The notes beneath the pieces are model-generated. The model made no database searches, had not been told where the DNA came from, and was given only the letters and a program-made list of their open reading frames with translations. Below are positions 1-6,586 of a DNA stretch of 8,994 nt, piece by piece. Position 1 is the stretch's first letter. Each line of letters begins with the position of its first letter. Both the position numbers and the translations under genes were made by a program. This DNA comes from Erysipelotrichia bacterium (GTDB taxonomy: Bacteria > Bacillota_I > Bacilli_A > Erysipelotrichales > Erysipelotrichaceae): assembly GCA_009916335.1 (NCBI GenBank), contig SAAR01000135.1, forward strand, positions 1-8,994. Direction: 5' to 3'.

Positions 1-17
1 ACAAGGTGTCGTTTCAT
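1..17 (-). CDS. Possible start of a further leftward gene, cut by window edge
   Basis: Only six codons are visible: ATG at 17-15, then Lys-Arg-His-Leu and the first two bases of a Val codon. The case for a real start is the ribosome site, AAAAAGG at complement 24-30, which lies six bases before the ATG, plus a possible promoter at 54-82. It begins 73 bases after the stop of the M50-like gene and reads the same way. It could be the next transfer gene or an unrelated one; no function can be given. An open frame this short could also be chance, so confidence is low. Confidence 0.35.
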
Positions 18-53
18 TTTTAGCCTTTTTATAATATAAAAATACAATATTTT

Positions 54-82
54 ATTTTATAATAAATAATGTAAAATATCAA
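54..82 (-). promoter_or_regulatory. Possible leftward sigma-70 promoter
   Basis: On the minus strand a -35 box TTGATA (82-77) is separated by 17 bp from a -10 box TAAAAT (59-54); each matches the consensus at five of six positions. Transcription would start near base 47, about 30 bases before the possible ATG at 17. The tract is almost pure A/T, which raises the chance of false matches. No convincing terminator for the preceding operon is visible in 1-90. Confidence 0.35.
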
Positions 83-90
83 TATTTATA

Positions 91-681
91 TTATATTTTT
101 GTAGTTAAAGATAGAAGCACTAAAAACCAAAGAATAACCCCAAAAGGATTTTTAAATGCATGTTGAAAGTCTACGGAAGAGGGGATGGCATTTATAATAA
201 AAATAATTAAAAGGTAAATATACAAAAAAAGGAAAAAGAGGGAGTGCTCCACAAAAGGGAGTGACCAATAAAATTTTTCCAAAATAAAGGCCAAAGAGAG
301 AAGTGATAAGGGAGCCATTGCGATAGGAAAAGCATTATACCATCGGATATTGCTACATTCAACGTGTCCTAGCACATATACTTTCTTGCCATTATTGTCA
401 CAAATTGTTTTTGGAAATACAACAAACTTAGAGGGCTTTCCATTAAGCAATAAAGCAACCAATGCATGTGCTAATTCGTGAAAAAACACCCCTAAAAAAT
501 TAACACTCCATGCTCCAATGAGTGAGTGCTCTTTTACTTTTGAGAGAAAGGAGAATATGCACAAAACTATACATGTAAAAATGAGAGAATTGGAAAAAAT
601 AGATGCGTATAGAAATTGGGTCAATTTTTCATCATAGTATGAAAAAAATTGACCCAAAGAGGTCGTAAAATCAAAAGTCAA
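91..681 (-). CDS. M50-like (site-2-protease-type) membrane metallopeptidase
   Basis: A 196-residue polytopic membrane protein, probably a zinc protease acting inside the inner membrane. The zinc motif HELAH is at residues 68-72, within a hydrophobic segment (NFLGVFFHELAHALVALLL). A second conserved-looking motif, NAIPSSVDF (164-172), fits the M50 N-x-x-P-x-x-x-D signature in which the Asp (D171) is the third zinc ligand. Membrane segments lie near 31-47, 60-79, 116-134, 146-166 and 178-192. It starts at TTG (681-679), whose bases overlap the TGA stop of the upstream gene (TTGA). An in-frame TAA lies four codons upstream of the TTG and the next internal Met is near residue 122, so TTG with translational coupling is the only sensible start. 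It is the last gene of the transfer operon. Its substrate is unknown; processing of a pilin, lipoprotein or anti-sigma-like regulator is conceivable. The short form, with no PDZ domain, resembles minimal M50B-type enzymes. Confidence 0.65.
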   Translation of the reverse strand: MTFDFTTSLGQFFSYYDEKLTQFLYASIFSNSLIFTCIVLCIFSFLSKVKEHSLIGAWSVNFLGVFFHELAHALVALLLNGKPSKFVVFPKTICDNNGKKVYVLGHVECSNIRWYNAFPIAMAPLSLLSLAFILEKFYWSLPFVEHSLFFLFLYIYLLIIFIINAIPSSVDFQHAFKNPFGVILWFLVLLSLTTKI

Positions 682-1136
682 TGTTTTTTACACCATTGAT
701 TGTAATCTTGTGATAAGTGTGTGTTGGCTTCATCGCTTAAAAAACCATAGGATGGATTAGATATAAAAATCCACCCTTGTGCGCTCTTTCCCCAATACCC
801 AACAGATTCTCCCTTGCATGTAATGTCAAAGATTTCAACGCTTTTTGGAGTTCTCAATGTCGATACAAGCCTACCCCTAGGGGAAGGCTCGTTGCGTATG
901 GATGACGTATTCTTAGGCGTAAAGAATATCTTTTTTTTGAAAGACACCTCACCAGTTTCTTTTTTCACCACGCTCAAAGAGAGCTGTTTTTCGAGATTAG
1001 AAACTCTTTCCTCTAATTGCCTATTACTTTCAATTAGCTTCAATATGGCTTTTTTTTCGATATCTACATTTTGACTATTAGATTGTGCATGTAAGAGTGA
1101 AAACGTCAATGTCAAAATCAAAAATAGATGCTTCAT
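678..1136 (-). CDS. Small periplasmic protein with coiled coil and SH3-like domain
   Basis: A 152-residue exported protein. Residues 1-18 form a signal peptide (MKHLFLILTLTFSLLHAQ). Residues about 25-58 have the heptad pattern of a short coiled coil (LIESNRQLEERVSNLEKQL). Residues about 79-133 resemble a bacterial SH3 domain: SSIRNEPSPRGRLVSTL, then VEIFD, then GYWGKSAQGWIFISNPSYGFL. Such domains often bind peptidoglycan or partner proteins. Two cysteines (C107, C149) could form a disulphide. Its ATG overlaps the TAA stop of traH (TAATG), and its ribosome site AAAGGA lies in the last codons of traH, so translation is coupled. Its position after traH suggests it serves the cell-wall or outer-membrane part of the secretion channel; this is inference. 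I do not recognise it as a named Tra protein. Confidence 0.65.
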   Translation of the reverse strand: MKHLFLILTLTFSLLHAQSNSQNVDIEKKAILKLIESNRQLEERVSNLEKQLSLSVVKKETGEVSFKKKIFFTPKNTSSIRNEPSPRGRLVSTLRTPKSVEIFDITCKGESVGYWGKSAQGWIFISNPSYGFLSDEANTHLSQDYNQWCKKH

Positions 1137-2947
1137 TAAAATCCTTTCATCTGGTCTTCTTTGAGCTGCTTCTCAACATTTGAGAAGGTTTCTGCTAGCT
1201 CTTGATATGAGATTTGATTTTTCATATCTTCTTTAATCTTTTCTTCAATTTTTCGCTTTTTCTCCAACATCTCATCCACATACGGTTTGATGTTTTTATA
1301 ATCTGGATTGCCAACTGGATCACCTTTTGTTCCCAATGCATCCAAAACCCTACCTGTGATTAAATCGGTCATTGATGTTGCAAAGAAATAAGCATTGTAT
1401 CTTGCTAAAATACTTTTTAATTGGGCCGTGTAAGCCGTTTCGCCTTTGGCTCTTTTTTCTAGTATAGCGATACTATCCATGTATTTTTGGATATTAGGTA
1501 GAAGCAGAGGTATTTTAATGTCACTAGCACTTGGGGCTTTGGTTGAAATTGAAGTTTCTGTTAATGTTGTAATAGTTGGAGCAAAGCCAGATAACTCTTG
1601 AACTTTATAACGAATCACTTTTAAGCTTTCAAGGTATCCACCTTCCCATTTAATTTCAAGACTAGAGCTGGTTGAGCTATCCCAAACATTCCCAATCACT
1701 TGTGCAGAATCAATTGAAGAATTAGCATCTGCTTGTAATGCCATATCCATTAAATATACAAAAGAATCTGGAATTTTACATGAAGAGCCACTACAGTAAT
1801 CGACTTGCGTTTCTGCACTAATGCCATCAATTAATGCTTTAGCAACCTGTTCTGGAGAGTTGATAACAGGCTGAATTCTCACCATGCCTTCAAATTTTTC
1901 CTCTTGAACCTGTTCTGATATTTTAGCCATAAGCTGTTGTTGTGCCTTTTCCGCATTAATTTTAAATGTCCCTGTTTTAATGGATGAATCGGAGGTTGAT
2001 GATGCATCTGTGAGCTTCATAACATATTCAAGTGTCGAAACAGGAGTTGCCATATCTCCAAAAAACAATCTACCTAGCAAAATAGTTGCTTTGACATTAT
2101 CTAGCTCTGTTGAATTACTAATGAGGGATTGTGCTCCTATTTTACCTGTTTCCAAAAATGTTGATAGTTGTGAAACATAGACTGAGTTGGAAGGTTTATC
2201 TAATTTTTTTGAGCTTGCTCCTATCGCCATAGATGTCAAACTTAGTGAATTTGTATTGCTGATTTTAGCAACCGCAGTTGAAGAAGACATCCCAGCCTGA
2301 TTTAAGCATTGGTCTTTTGCGCTTCCTGTTTTATGTTCACAATCTTTGTTTGGAGAAAAATCAAATGCTTTTGTTATGTTGCTAGTAACGCCTTCAAGCC
2401 CCGTGTTAAGGTTTTCAAACATTGTATTCATGTCACCTGTGAGATTGTTGGTGAGAGAATTGACTTGTTTATTGATGCCTGATTTTTCCCCCAGCAACTG
2501 GCCTAAATTACACATGTTTGCTAATAATTTTTGAATTTCTCTTGCAAAGTTTCTTAGCGTTTTAAAAACGGCTGCAAGACCTGGCATAGAATATTCAAGC
2601 CCCATCATGAGTCCCCAAGCCAAAGTAGCACCAGCATTGGTTAGCATTAATTTAATTTCGGGGATACCAAGCAATGCCAAAAAGCCTCCTCGCAAAGAAA
2701 ATCCATTACAGCCGACCTTCATAGATGGCGGTTCACCTTGAAACAAAGGTTGTGTTCTTCCTGCACCTTTAAATGCAAAGCGATATGAACCTCCGTAGAA
2801 ATATTTTGTTCCTGTTCGAGGAGAACTCCACGTACCAAAATCAGATTTAACTGAAGTTGTATTAAACATATCACCAAGATCAACGGACAATAACTGTACA
2901 GGAACACCAAGAATACCGACCAAAAACAATGAAATAATTTTTTTCAT
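1136..2947 (-). CDS. traH: Conjugal transfer protein TraH (F-type T4SS)
   Basis: A 603-residue periplasmic protein of the TraH family, required in F-type systems for pilus extension and mating-pair stabilisation together with TraF. A signal peptide covers about residues 1-21. The family hallmark is at 49-93: YFYGGSYRFAF, then QPLFQGEPPSMKVGC, then NGFSLRGGF, matching the aromatic-Gly-Gly and P-P-S-(M/V)-x-x-G-C-x-G pattern. A helical region follows, ending in C146 (NMCNLGQLLG), which may pair with C80. The protein is longer than F TraH (about 450-460 residues). The extra length is mostly in the Ser/Thr-rich middle (about 160-440), which holds two further close Cys pairs (C203/C214, C385/C390). 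The C-terminal 80 residues are charged and helical. The start is ATG with AGGA five bases upstream; that AGGA overlaps the TAG stop of the upstream lipoprotein gene. Confidence 0.85.
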   Translation of the reverse strand: MKKIISLFLVGILGVPVQLLSVDLGDMFNTTSVKSDFGTWSSPRTGTKYFYGGSYRFAFKGAGRTQPLFQGEPPSMKVGCNGFSLRGGFLALLGIPEIKLMLTNAGATLAWGLMMGLEYSMPGLAAVFKTLRNFAREIQKLLANMCNLGQLLGEKSGINKQVNSLTNNLTGDMNTMFENLNTGLEGVTSNITKAFDFSPNKDCEHKTGSAKDQCLNQAGMSSSTAVAKISNTNSLSLTSMAIGASSKKLDKPSNSVYVSQLSTFLETGKIGAQSLISNSTELDNVKATILLGRLFFGDMATPVSTLEYVMKLTDASSTSDSSIKTGTFKINAEKAQQQLMAKISEQVQEEKFEGMVRIQPVINSPEQVAKALIDGISAETQVDYCSGSSCKIPDSFVYLMDMALQADANSSIDSAQVIGNVWDSSTSSSLEIKWEGGYLESLKVIRYKVQELSGFAPTITTLTETSISTKAPSASDIKIPLLLPNIQKYMDSIAILEKRAKGETAYTAQLKSILARYNAYFFATSMTDLITGRVLDALGTKGDPVGNPDYKNIKPYVDEMLEKKRKIEEKIKEDMKNQISYQELAETFSNVEKQLKEDQMKGF

Positions 2948-2953
2948 GTTTTC

Positions 2954-3403
2954 CTACTTTTTTTGTTCAATGAATTCAAGAATCTTTATATCATCAGGGG
3001 AAAGTGGCTCGTTAATTGTAGAATTTAAGTTACTTTTTGGCTCTTGTGATTGCGCTTTTTTAAGAGAAGAGATTTCTTGCTTTAAATTCTTTAGTTCTCC
3101 GCTAACTTCTTTTGTTTGATTTTCTTTTTCTACATTGCGATTATCCATTGCTTCAACTTTATCAATTAAAATCGAAACAGCTTTTTTTAACTTTTCAATG
3201 CTTTTGGCATCCATGTATTCCAAGTTATTTGCACGGTTATACATGTAACCTTCATTGCTAACCGTTCTTTCGTTTTCCTGATAAATAATACTTTTCTCAC
3301 GAGGTTGTACAGAGATGCTCTTTTCTTTAGTGGCACACCCACTAAAACCTACAACTACTAAGCAGATTGCTACGATTGAAAAGCGTGTTTTAATTGTTTC
3401 CAT
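2954..3403 (-). CDS. Coiled-coil lipoprotein of the transfer operon
   Basis: A 149-residue predicted lipoprotein. The N-terminus has a basic start, a hydrophobic stretch and a lipobox-like GFSGC with the lipid-accepting Cys at residue 23, so the mature protein is probably anchored in the outer membrane. The -3 residue is Phe, which is less usual. Residues about 62-118 are rich in Lys/Glu/Leu and read as a coiled coil (KLKKAVSILIDKVEAMDNR, then LKNLKQEISSLKKAQ). It starts at ATG with AAGGA about seven bases upstream, and overlaps the end of the transglycosylase gene by 14 bases. It occupies the place where F-like systems may carry a small lipoprotein such as TraV, but it lacks recognisable TraV cysteine motifs, so I do not name it. 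Confidence 0.6.
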   Translation of the reverse strand: METIKTRFSIVAICLVVVGFSGCATKEKSISVQPREKSIIYQENERTVSNEGYMYNRANNLEYMDAKSIEKLKKAVSILIDKVEAMDNRNVEKENQTKEVSGELKNLKQEISSLKKAQSQEPKSNLNSTINEPLSPDDIKILEFIEQKK

Positions 3404-3968
3404 TTTTTTCCTTTTTGAGTATTGTTGAGATTTTTTCTAAATAGGCATAATTATATTTTGGCGTTGCAGAATGATATCTAGCAATGGTTTCCCACGTATA
3501 CCCATGCTGATTAATGAGAGTTTCAAGAAAATGACACGCTTTAAAGTAACTATCCTCAAAAGAAAAATAGTTTTTAAGAGGCATCTTGTGATGCTTAAAA
3601 TTGATTTGATAGGCTCCTAAATCCATGTTTTGGATAGAGAGCGTATGAATCACGTATTCAGATATTTTGATACAAATTTCTGAATTCTTACAATCTATGG
3701 TTCTCCAGTCAAGAAAAACCTCTTTGCCAATAATGTCTTGAACAACTTTTGCTTCTTGTTCATTGTTAAATGAAATAAGGAAAGGATATCCTGGTGGGCG
3801 CTTTGCATGTCTTTCTACTTTTGCTATTGCTTCTAAAATGACAGGAGAAACTTTACATTGCCTATTGTATATTTCTCGTATATCCTCATCTGCCAACACA
3901 ATAGAACCACTAGCATAAAACAAAGAGAATGCAACGGCTATCTTAGAAATTATTGTTGCTGACCGCAT
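3390..3968 (-). CDS. VirB1-like lytic transglycosylase (SLT domain)
   Basis: A 192-residue periplasmic muramidase-type enzyme that would open peptidoglycan for assembly of the secretion channel. A signal peptide ends near residue 26 (VLADED). The SLT fold is recognisable: SPVILEAIAKVERHAKRPPG (41-60) holds the likely catalytic Glu at residue 52; MDLGAYQIN (115-123) corresponds to the GLMQIN motif; and IARYHSATPKYNYAYLEKI (162-180) corresponds to the A-x-Y-N-(A/S)-G motif and final helix. Cysteines at 38, 93, 99 and 145 could form two disulphides. It overlaps the upstream gene by 19 bases and the downstream gene by 14. The ribosome site is weak (AGAG about 9 bases before the ATG), which suggests coupling. 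Length fits the small VirB1/PilT-type accessory enzymes of plasmids. Confidence 0.8.
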   Translation of the reverse strand: MRSATIISKIAVAFSLFYASGSIVLADEDIREIYNRQCKVSPVILEAIAKVERHAKRPPGYPFLISFNNEQEAKVVQDIIGKEVFLDWRTIDCKNSEICIKISEYVIHTLSIQNMDLGAYQINFKHHKMPLKNYFSFEDSYFKACHFLETLINQHGYTWETIARYHSATPKYNYAYLEKISTILKKEKNGNN

Positions 3969-4723
3969 GTTGATAAATCTCTTTGAATGATTTTCCCCGT
4001 GCTATCACTTGTTACGATTTCACTTCCTCCCATACATGCATTAACAATACTTGCAGGGGCTTGTGGATTATTACACGCAGAATTTAGGAATTTGTTTGCT
4101 TCATCGGTCTCATTGTTGAGATTTAATAAATTTGCCAAAACATAATCTAAAGATGCCAAATTATTTCCTATAGCATAAGGGTAAATAATATCTCTCGCCT
4201 CTCTAATGGCTCTTTGATTTTCACTCAACTTATCTAACACGATTGTTCCATAGGTGAGGGCTAATGTGATTTTTGCATTTTGGTCTGTGTATTTTGCACT
4301 TAACCCTTTTTTTAAAATTTCAAGCGCATTAAAATAATCATTTTCAGGCAAATACTTAATAATGACAATGTTCCATGCAGATAAGCCGTATCCATTGTTT
4401 AAAGCCTCTGTGAAGTATTGCAGCGCAAGGGGAATATTGGGGGGGATGATTCCATCTTGAAGCTTATGTTCTTGGGCGTACACTCCGCCTAGCAAATAGG
4501 CTTTCGATTTATCTCCTAATTTGTAGGCTGCTTGTAATACAGAGATAAATTGATTTAAATCCGCTTTGGTTGTTATCTGTTTTTGTTCGCTATCAGAAGT
4601 CCCTAGATTCTCTTCATAGGTAGTTTTAGGTTGTTGTGCTATTAATGAATTTGGCATAACCTCAAGTGCGAATAACGCACATGTAGAAAAAATCGCCAAT
4701 GGAATTATGATGGTTTTTTTCAT
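3950..4723 (-). CDS. Periplasmic TPR/Sel1-like repeat protein
   Basis: A 257-residue exported protein. A signal peptide occupies about residues 1-19 (MKKTIIIPLAIFSTCALFA). From about residue 55 to 215 it is built of helix pairs like Sel1/TPR repeats: QAAYKLGDKSKAYLLGGVYAQ, then IPLALQYFTEALNNGYGLSAWNI, then YFNALEILKKGLSAKYTD, then a block ending LANLLNLNNETDEANKFLNSAC. Such repeats act as protein-binding scaffolds, so a role in assembling the transfer apparatus is likely but unproven. Cysteines near 216, 229 and 252 lie close to the C-terminus. It begins at ATG nine bases after the TAG stop of the TraF-like gene, and that TAG is part of its AGGA ribosome site. I do not recognise an F-plasmid homologue. 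Confidence 0.65.
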   Translation of the reverse strand: MKKTIIIPLAIFSTCALFALEVMPNSLIAQQPKTTYEENLGTSDSEQKQITTKADLNQFISVLQAAYKLGDKSKAYLLGGVYAQEHKLQDGIIPPNIPLALQYFTEALNNGYGLSAWNIVIIKYLPENDYFNALEILKKGLSAKYTDQNAKITLALTYGTIVLDKLSENQRAIREARDIIYPYAIGNNLASLDYVLANLLNLNNETDEANKFLNSACNNPQAPASIVNACMGGSEIVTSDSTGKIIQRDLSTCGQQQ

Positions 4724-4732
4724 AAAATGTTC

Positions 4733-5875
4733 CTATTTTAAAAGGTTTTTAATATCAACGTTTTCAGTTTTTTTGTAATAGTCTTGAACAAACTCTTTCG
4801 CTTTACTATTTTTAAACGCATTACTCTCATTGAGCTGGTTGTAATCAATCATTTTTTTAGATTCAAGCAAAGAGATTGTCCGATTTCTAAAGGAAGTGAT
4901 GTCGATTTTTCCATTCAAAATAGTCTGGGCTTCATTTTTGGTATTGTTTTTTAGCTTTGCAACAAAGGAGGGAGAAGTAAATACCTCATACTCTTCAAAT
5001 TTTTTAGGATTGATTTCTTTTTTAATCGACTGCCATTTTGGAAACATCTTTAAATTGTATACCGAAGCCAATGCTCCTTCAAATACCTCTTTTCCTTTTT
5101 GGTCGAAATAGATAATTTCCATATCAAGTTGGTCGTACTCTTTTATGACATCTAAGATACTCTTAGCACTAAAAATATCCATTGTTGGATTTTTCCCAAC
5201 GAAAATAGAAAAAGAGAGGATATTTTTCTTGCTTAAAATAAGCTCTTTTTCTGCCTCTGGTAATATTTTTGCTTCAAATGCTCCATCAATGGAGGTGTAC
5301 GCAGCACTTTGCGTTTCAACGGGATAAACTTTCGTCCCCCATTGTGCATAAGCGAACTGAAGCCCATTGCCAATGTTGATTGCATGATTAAAAAGACCAG
5401 CTTGCCATCTTAGATACTCCCCGGCTTTTTTAAGGTCATAAGGGTCTTTTAAAAATTCTGCCATAACAGGAACCCGTCTTGCTTCTGCAATCATTGGATA
5501 GACGAAACAATCCGCACTTGAATTGGCAATACACTTTTTGCCATTGACAACAACTTCTTTAGGTTTTGGATCAAGTTCTTCTTCTAATAAGGTAAGAATT
5601 TTTTCTTGAATCTTGGTCTGCTTACGGTTTTCATCTAAAATCTTCTGTAAAAGGTCAAGTTCGATTTTTTTTGAGAGAGGTTCCTTTTTCAACTCGGACT
5701 CGGACTCTTCTGGTGTAATCTTTTTTGTATCAAAATAGAGATTCCAACCTTTTTTATAATTGTAATACTCATCATCTTCCACGGTTTTATTTTGGTCTAA
5801 TGGACTTGCTAAAACAGTTGATATTAAAAGGCTAGTTGCGATAAAACTCATTTTTAGCAGATTGCTTTTTTGCAT
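4733..5875 (-). CDS. traF: TraF-like conjugal transfer protein (F-type T4SS)
   Basis: A 380-residue periplasmic protein, first gene of the leftward operon. A signal peptide ends near residue 24 (VLASP). The N-terminal motif YYNYKKGWNLYFD (37-49) matches the GW-x-(F/Y)-Y element of the TraF/TrbB-type family. A charged coiled coil spans about 60-102. YLRWQAGLFNHAINIGNGLQ (154-173) corresponds to the TraF stretch with Q-x-G-L-F. Residues about 217-310 have a thioredoxin-like pattern (NILSFSIFVGKNP, then MEIIYFDQKG, then VFTSPSFVAKL). They have no CxxC active site, as in F TraF, so the role would be structural rather than redox. It has an extra C-terminal segment of about 60 residues. C115 and C123 may form a disulphide. 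The ATG is preceded by AAAAGG at seven bases. The pairing with traH downstream supports the call; exact family assignment from sequence alone is moderately sure. Confidence 0.7.
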   Translation of the reverse strand: MQKSNLLKMSFIATSLLISTVLASPLDQNKTVEDDEYYNYKKGWNLYFDTKKITPEESESELKKEPLSKKIELDLLQKILDENRKQTKIQEKILTLLEEELDPKPKEVVVNGKKCIANSSADCFVYPMIAEARRVPVMAEFLKDPYDLKKAGEYLRWQAGLFNHAINIGNGLQFAYAQWGTKVYPVETQSAAYTSIDGAFEAKILPEAEKELILSKKNILSFSIFVGKNPTMDIFSAKSILDVIKEYDQLDMEIIYFDQKGKEVFEGALASVYNLKMFPKWQSIKKEINPKKFEEYEVFTSPSFVAKLKNNTKNEAQTILNGKIDITSFRNRTISLLESKKMIDYNQLNESNAFKNSKAKEFVQDYYKKTENVDIKNLLK

Positions 5876-5933
5876 AAAAATACCTTTTGAAAACTCCCTA
5901 ATAGTAAAATGGGTGGCTTCTAATTTTTAAAAA

Positions 5934-5962
5934 ATAATACTATAAAAAATCAATAAAATCAA
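5934..5962 (-). promoter_or_regulatory. Possible promoter of the leftward transfer operon
   Basis: On the minus strand, TTGATT (5962-5957; 4 of 6 consensus) is separated by 17 bp from TATTAT (5939-5934; 5 of 6). Transcription would start near 5927, giving a leader of about 50 bases before the traF-like ATG at 5875. It is the best spaced pair upstream of the operon, but the tract is extremely AT-rich. Confidence 0.45.
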
Positions 5963-6028
5963 TATTTACTAAAATATACAATTTTATTAATTTATATTAT
6001 TTTTTTATCAAAAATAAAAAACAACTAA

Positions 6029-6041
6029 GTGTTTTAAACAC
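6029..6041. repeat. Short perfect inverted repeat in the divergent control region
   Basis: GTGTTT-T-AAACAC: two perfect 6-base arms about a single central base. It lies at the left edge of the iteron array, between the two divergent promoters. This is the size and shape of an operator half-site pair for a small dimeric repressor, but with AT-rich arms it may be part of the degenerate iteron series (TTTTAAACAC fits the iteron pattern). Confidence 0.35.
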
Positions 6042-6056
6042 GTCATATAATGCCTA

Positions 6057-6161
6057 TAAATAACACATATATGCAATAATAAGAACATCTTAATAACAAA
6101 GTATTTTATAAAACGTCTATAAAACACATAGTAAACTTTTTTATAACGTATATAATACATA
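6057..6161. repeat. parC: Array of 11-bp iterons, parC-like centromere candidate
   Basis: The core run is 6107-6161, five abutting 11-bp units: TATAAAACGTC, TATAAAACACA, TAGTAAACTTT, TTTATAACGTA, TATAATACATA. The C of the AAC/TAC element falls at 6114, 6125, 6136, 6147 and 6158, exactly 11 apart. A looser second group to the left has AAC elements with C at 6064, 6086 and 6097, again in steps of 22 and 11. Iterons of 11 bp, one helical turn apart, are the known form of the centromere bound by ParR in type II (actin-based) partition systems such as plasmid R1. Position just upstream of the ParR-like and actin-like genes supports that reading. Binding of the adjacent promoter would also give autoregulation. 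The gene symbol is by analogy. Confidence 0.6.
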
Positions 6162-6177
6162 TTTTAAAATAATTGTA

Positions 6178-6206
6178 TTGACAATATAAAAATAAAAATG
6201 TAAGAT
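6178..6206 (+). promoter_or_regulatory. Sigma-70 promoter of the partition operon
   Basis: A perfect -35 box TTGACA (6178-6183), a 17-bp spacer and TAAGAT (6201-6206; 4 of 6 match to TATAAT), with TG directly before the -10 box. The start of transcription would be near 6213, with a leader of about 48 bases. The ribosome site AAGGAG (6251-6256) lies four bases before the ATG at 6261. The iteron array ends 16 bp upstream of the -35 box, so the iteron-binding protein could control this promoter. Confidence 0.65.
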
Positions 6207-6260
6207 TTTATCGTATAAATTAAATCTCTATTCTGGAGAAATAACTGTGAAAGGAGTGAA

Positions 6261-6572
6261 ATGCGACTTAATATTGATCTAACAGGTATTGCGAATAACC
6301 TGATAAGCAACGTTCCAGTTAGAAAGCGTGGGCAAGCAATAAGCTGTATTCTAAGTCATGCCCTTATTAATGGGAATGTAAAAGATGCTTTGTCTTCGAT
6401 GTTTAACGATAAAGAGATGGAGCATATTTTAGGAGAAACCTATTCGGTAGCACGCAACAAAGAGAATATCACCGTTGCGACTATGAAAAAAAACAACATG
6501 GATGAGCCTTCTCAAGCTTTAACACCAATGCCCGAACAGAGCAGTGAGCCTAAGTTTAGGGTCAAACTTTAA
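6261..6572 (+). CDS. parR: ParR-like small DNA-binding protein candidate
   Basis: A 103-residue protein, first in the rightward operon. The N-terminus has the outline of a ribbon-helix-helix protein: a short strand (MRLNIDL), then helices (GIANNLISNV; RKRGQAISCILSHALIN), with the basic VRKRGQAI segment where ParR-type proteins have their R/K-x-x-x-I helix start. The C-terminal 40 residues are polar and probably disordered (Pro, Gln, Ser rich), ending in a basic tail (KFRVKL). In type II partition the adaptor ParR binds the iterons through its RHH domain and the actin filament through its C-terminus, which fits this layout. Support is mainly context: iterons upstream and actin-like gene 14 bases downstream. 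Here the small gene precedes the actin gene, the reverse of R1 parM-parR. The start has a strong AAGGAG. Primary sequence similarity to known ParR is not obvious to me. Confidence 0.55.
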   Translation: MRLNIDLTGIANNLISNVPVRKRGQAISCILSHALINGNVKDALSSMFNDKEMEHILGETYSVARNKENITVATMKKNNMDEPSQALTPMPEQSSEPKFRVKL

Positions 6573-6586
6573 AAAAAGGAAAATAG

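Noticed and set aside
39..53. AAAATA-CAA-TATTTT as a terminator for the transfer operon
   Set aside because: Stem is six A/T pairs only, with no G/C and no following T-run on the minus strand; too weak.
814..1074. 86-codon plus-strand frame opposite the SH3-like gene
   Set aside because: Shadow of the minus-strand gene; no ribosome site or promoter, and the opposite frame has a clear signal peptide and domain.
6247..6282. GTG-started 11-codon frame overlapping the parR-like start, with GGAG at 6235-6238
   Set aside because: Very short, overlaps the strong ribosome site of the real gene, and a leader-peptide role has no other support.
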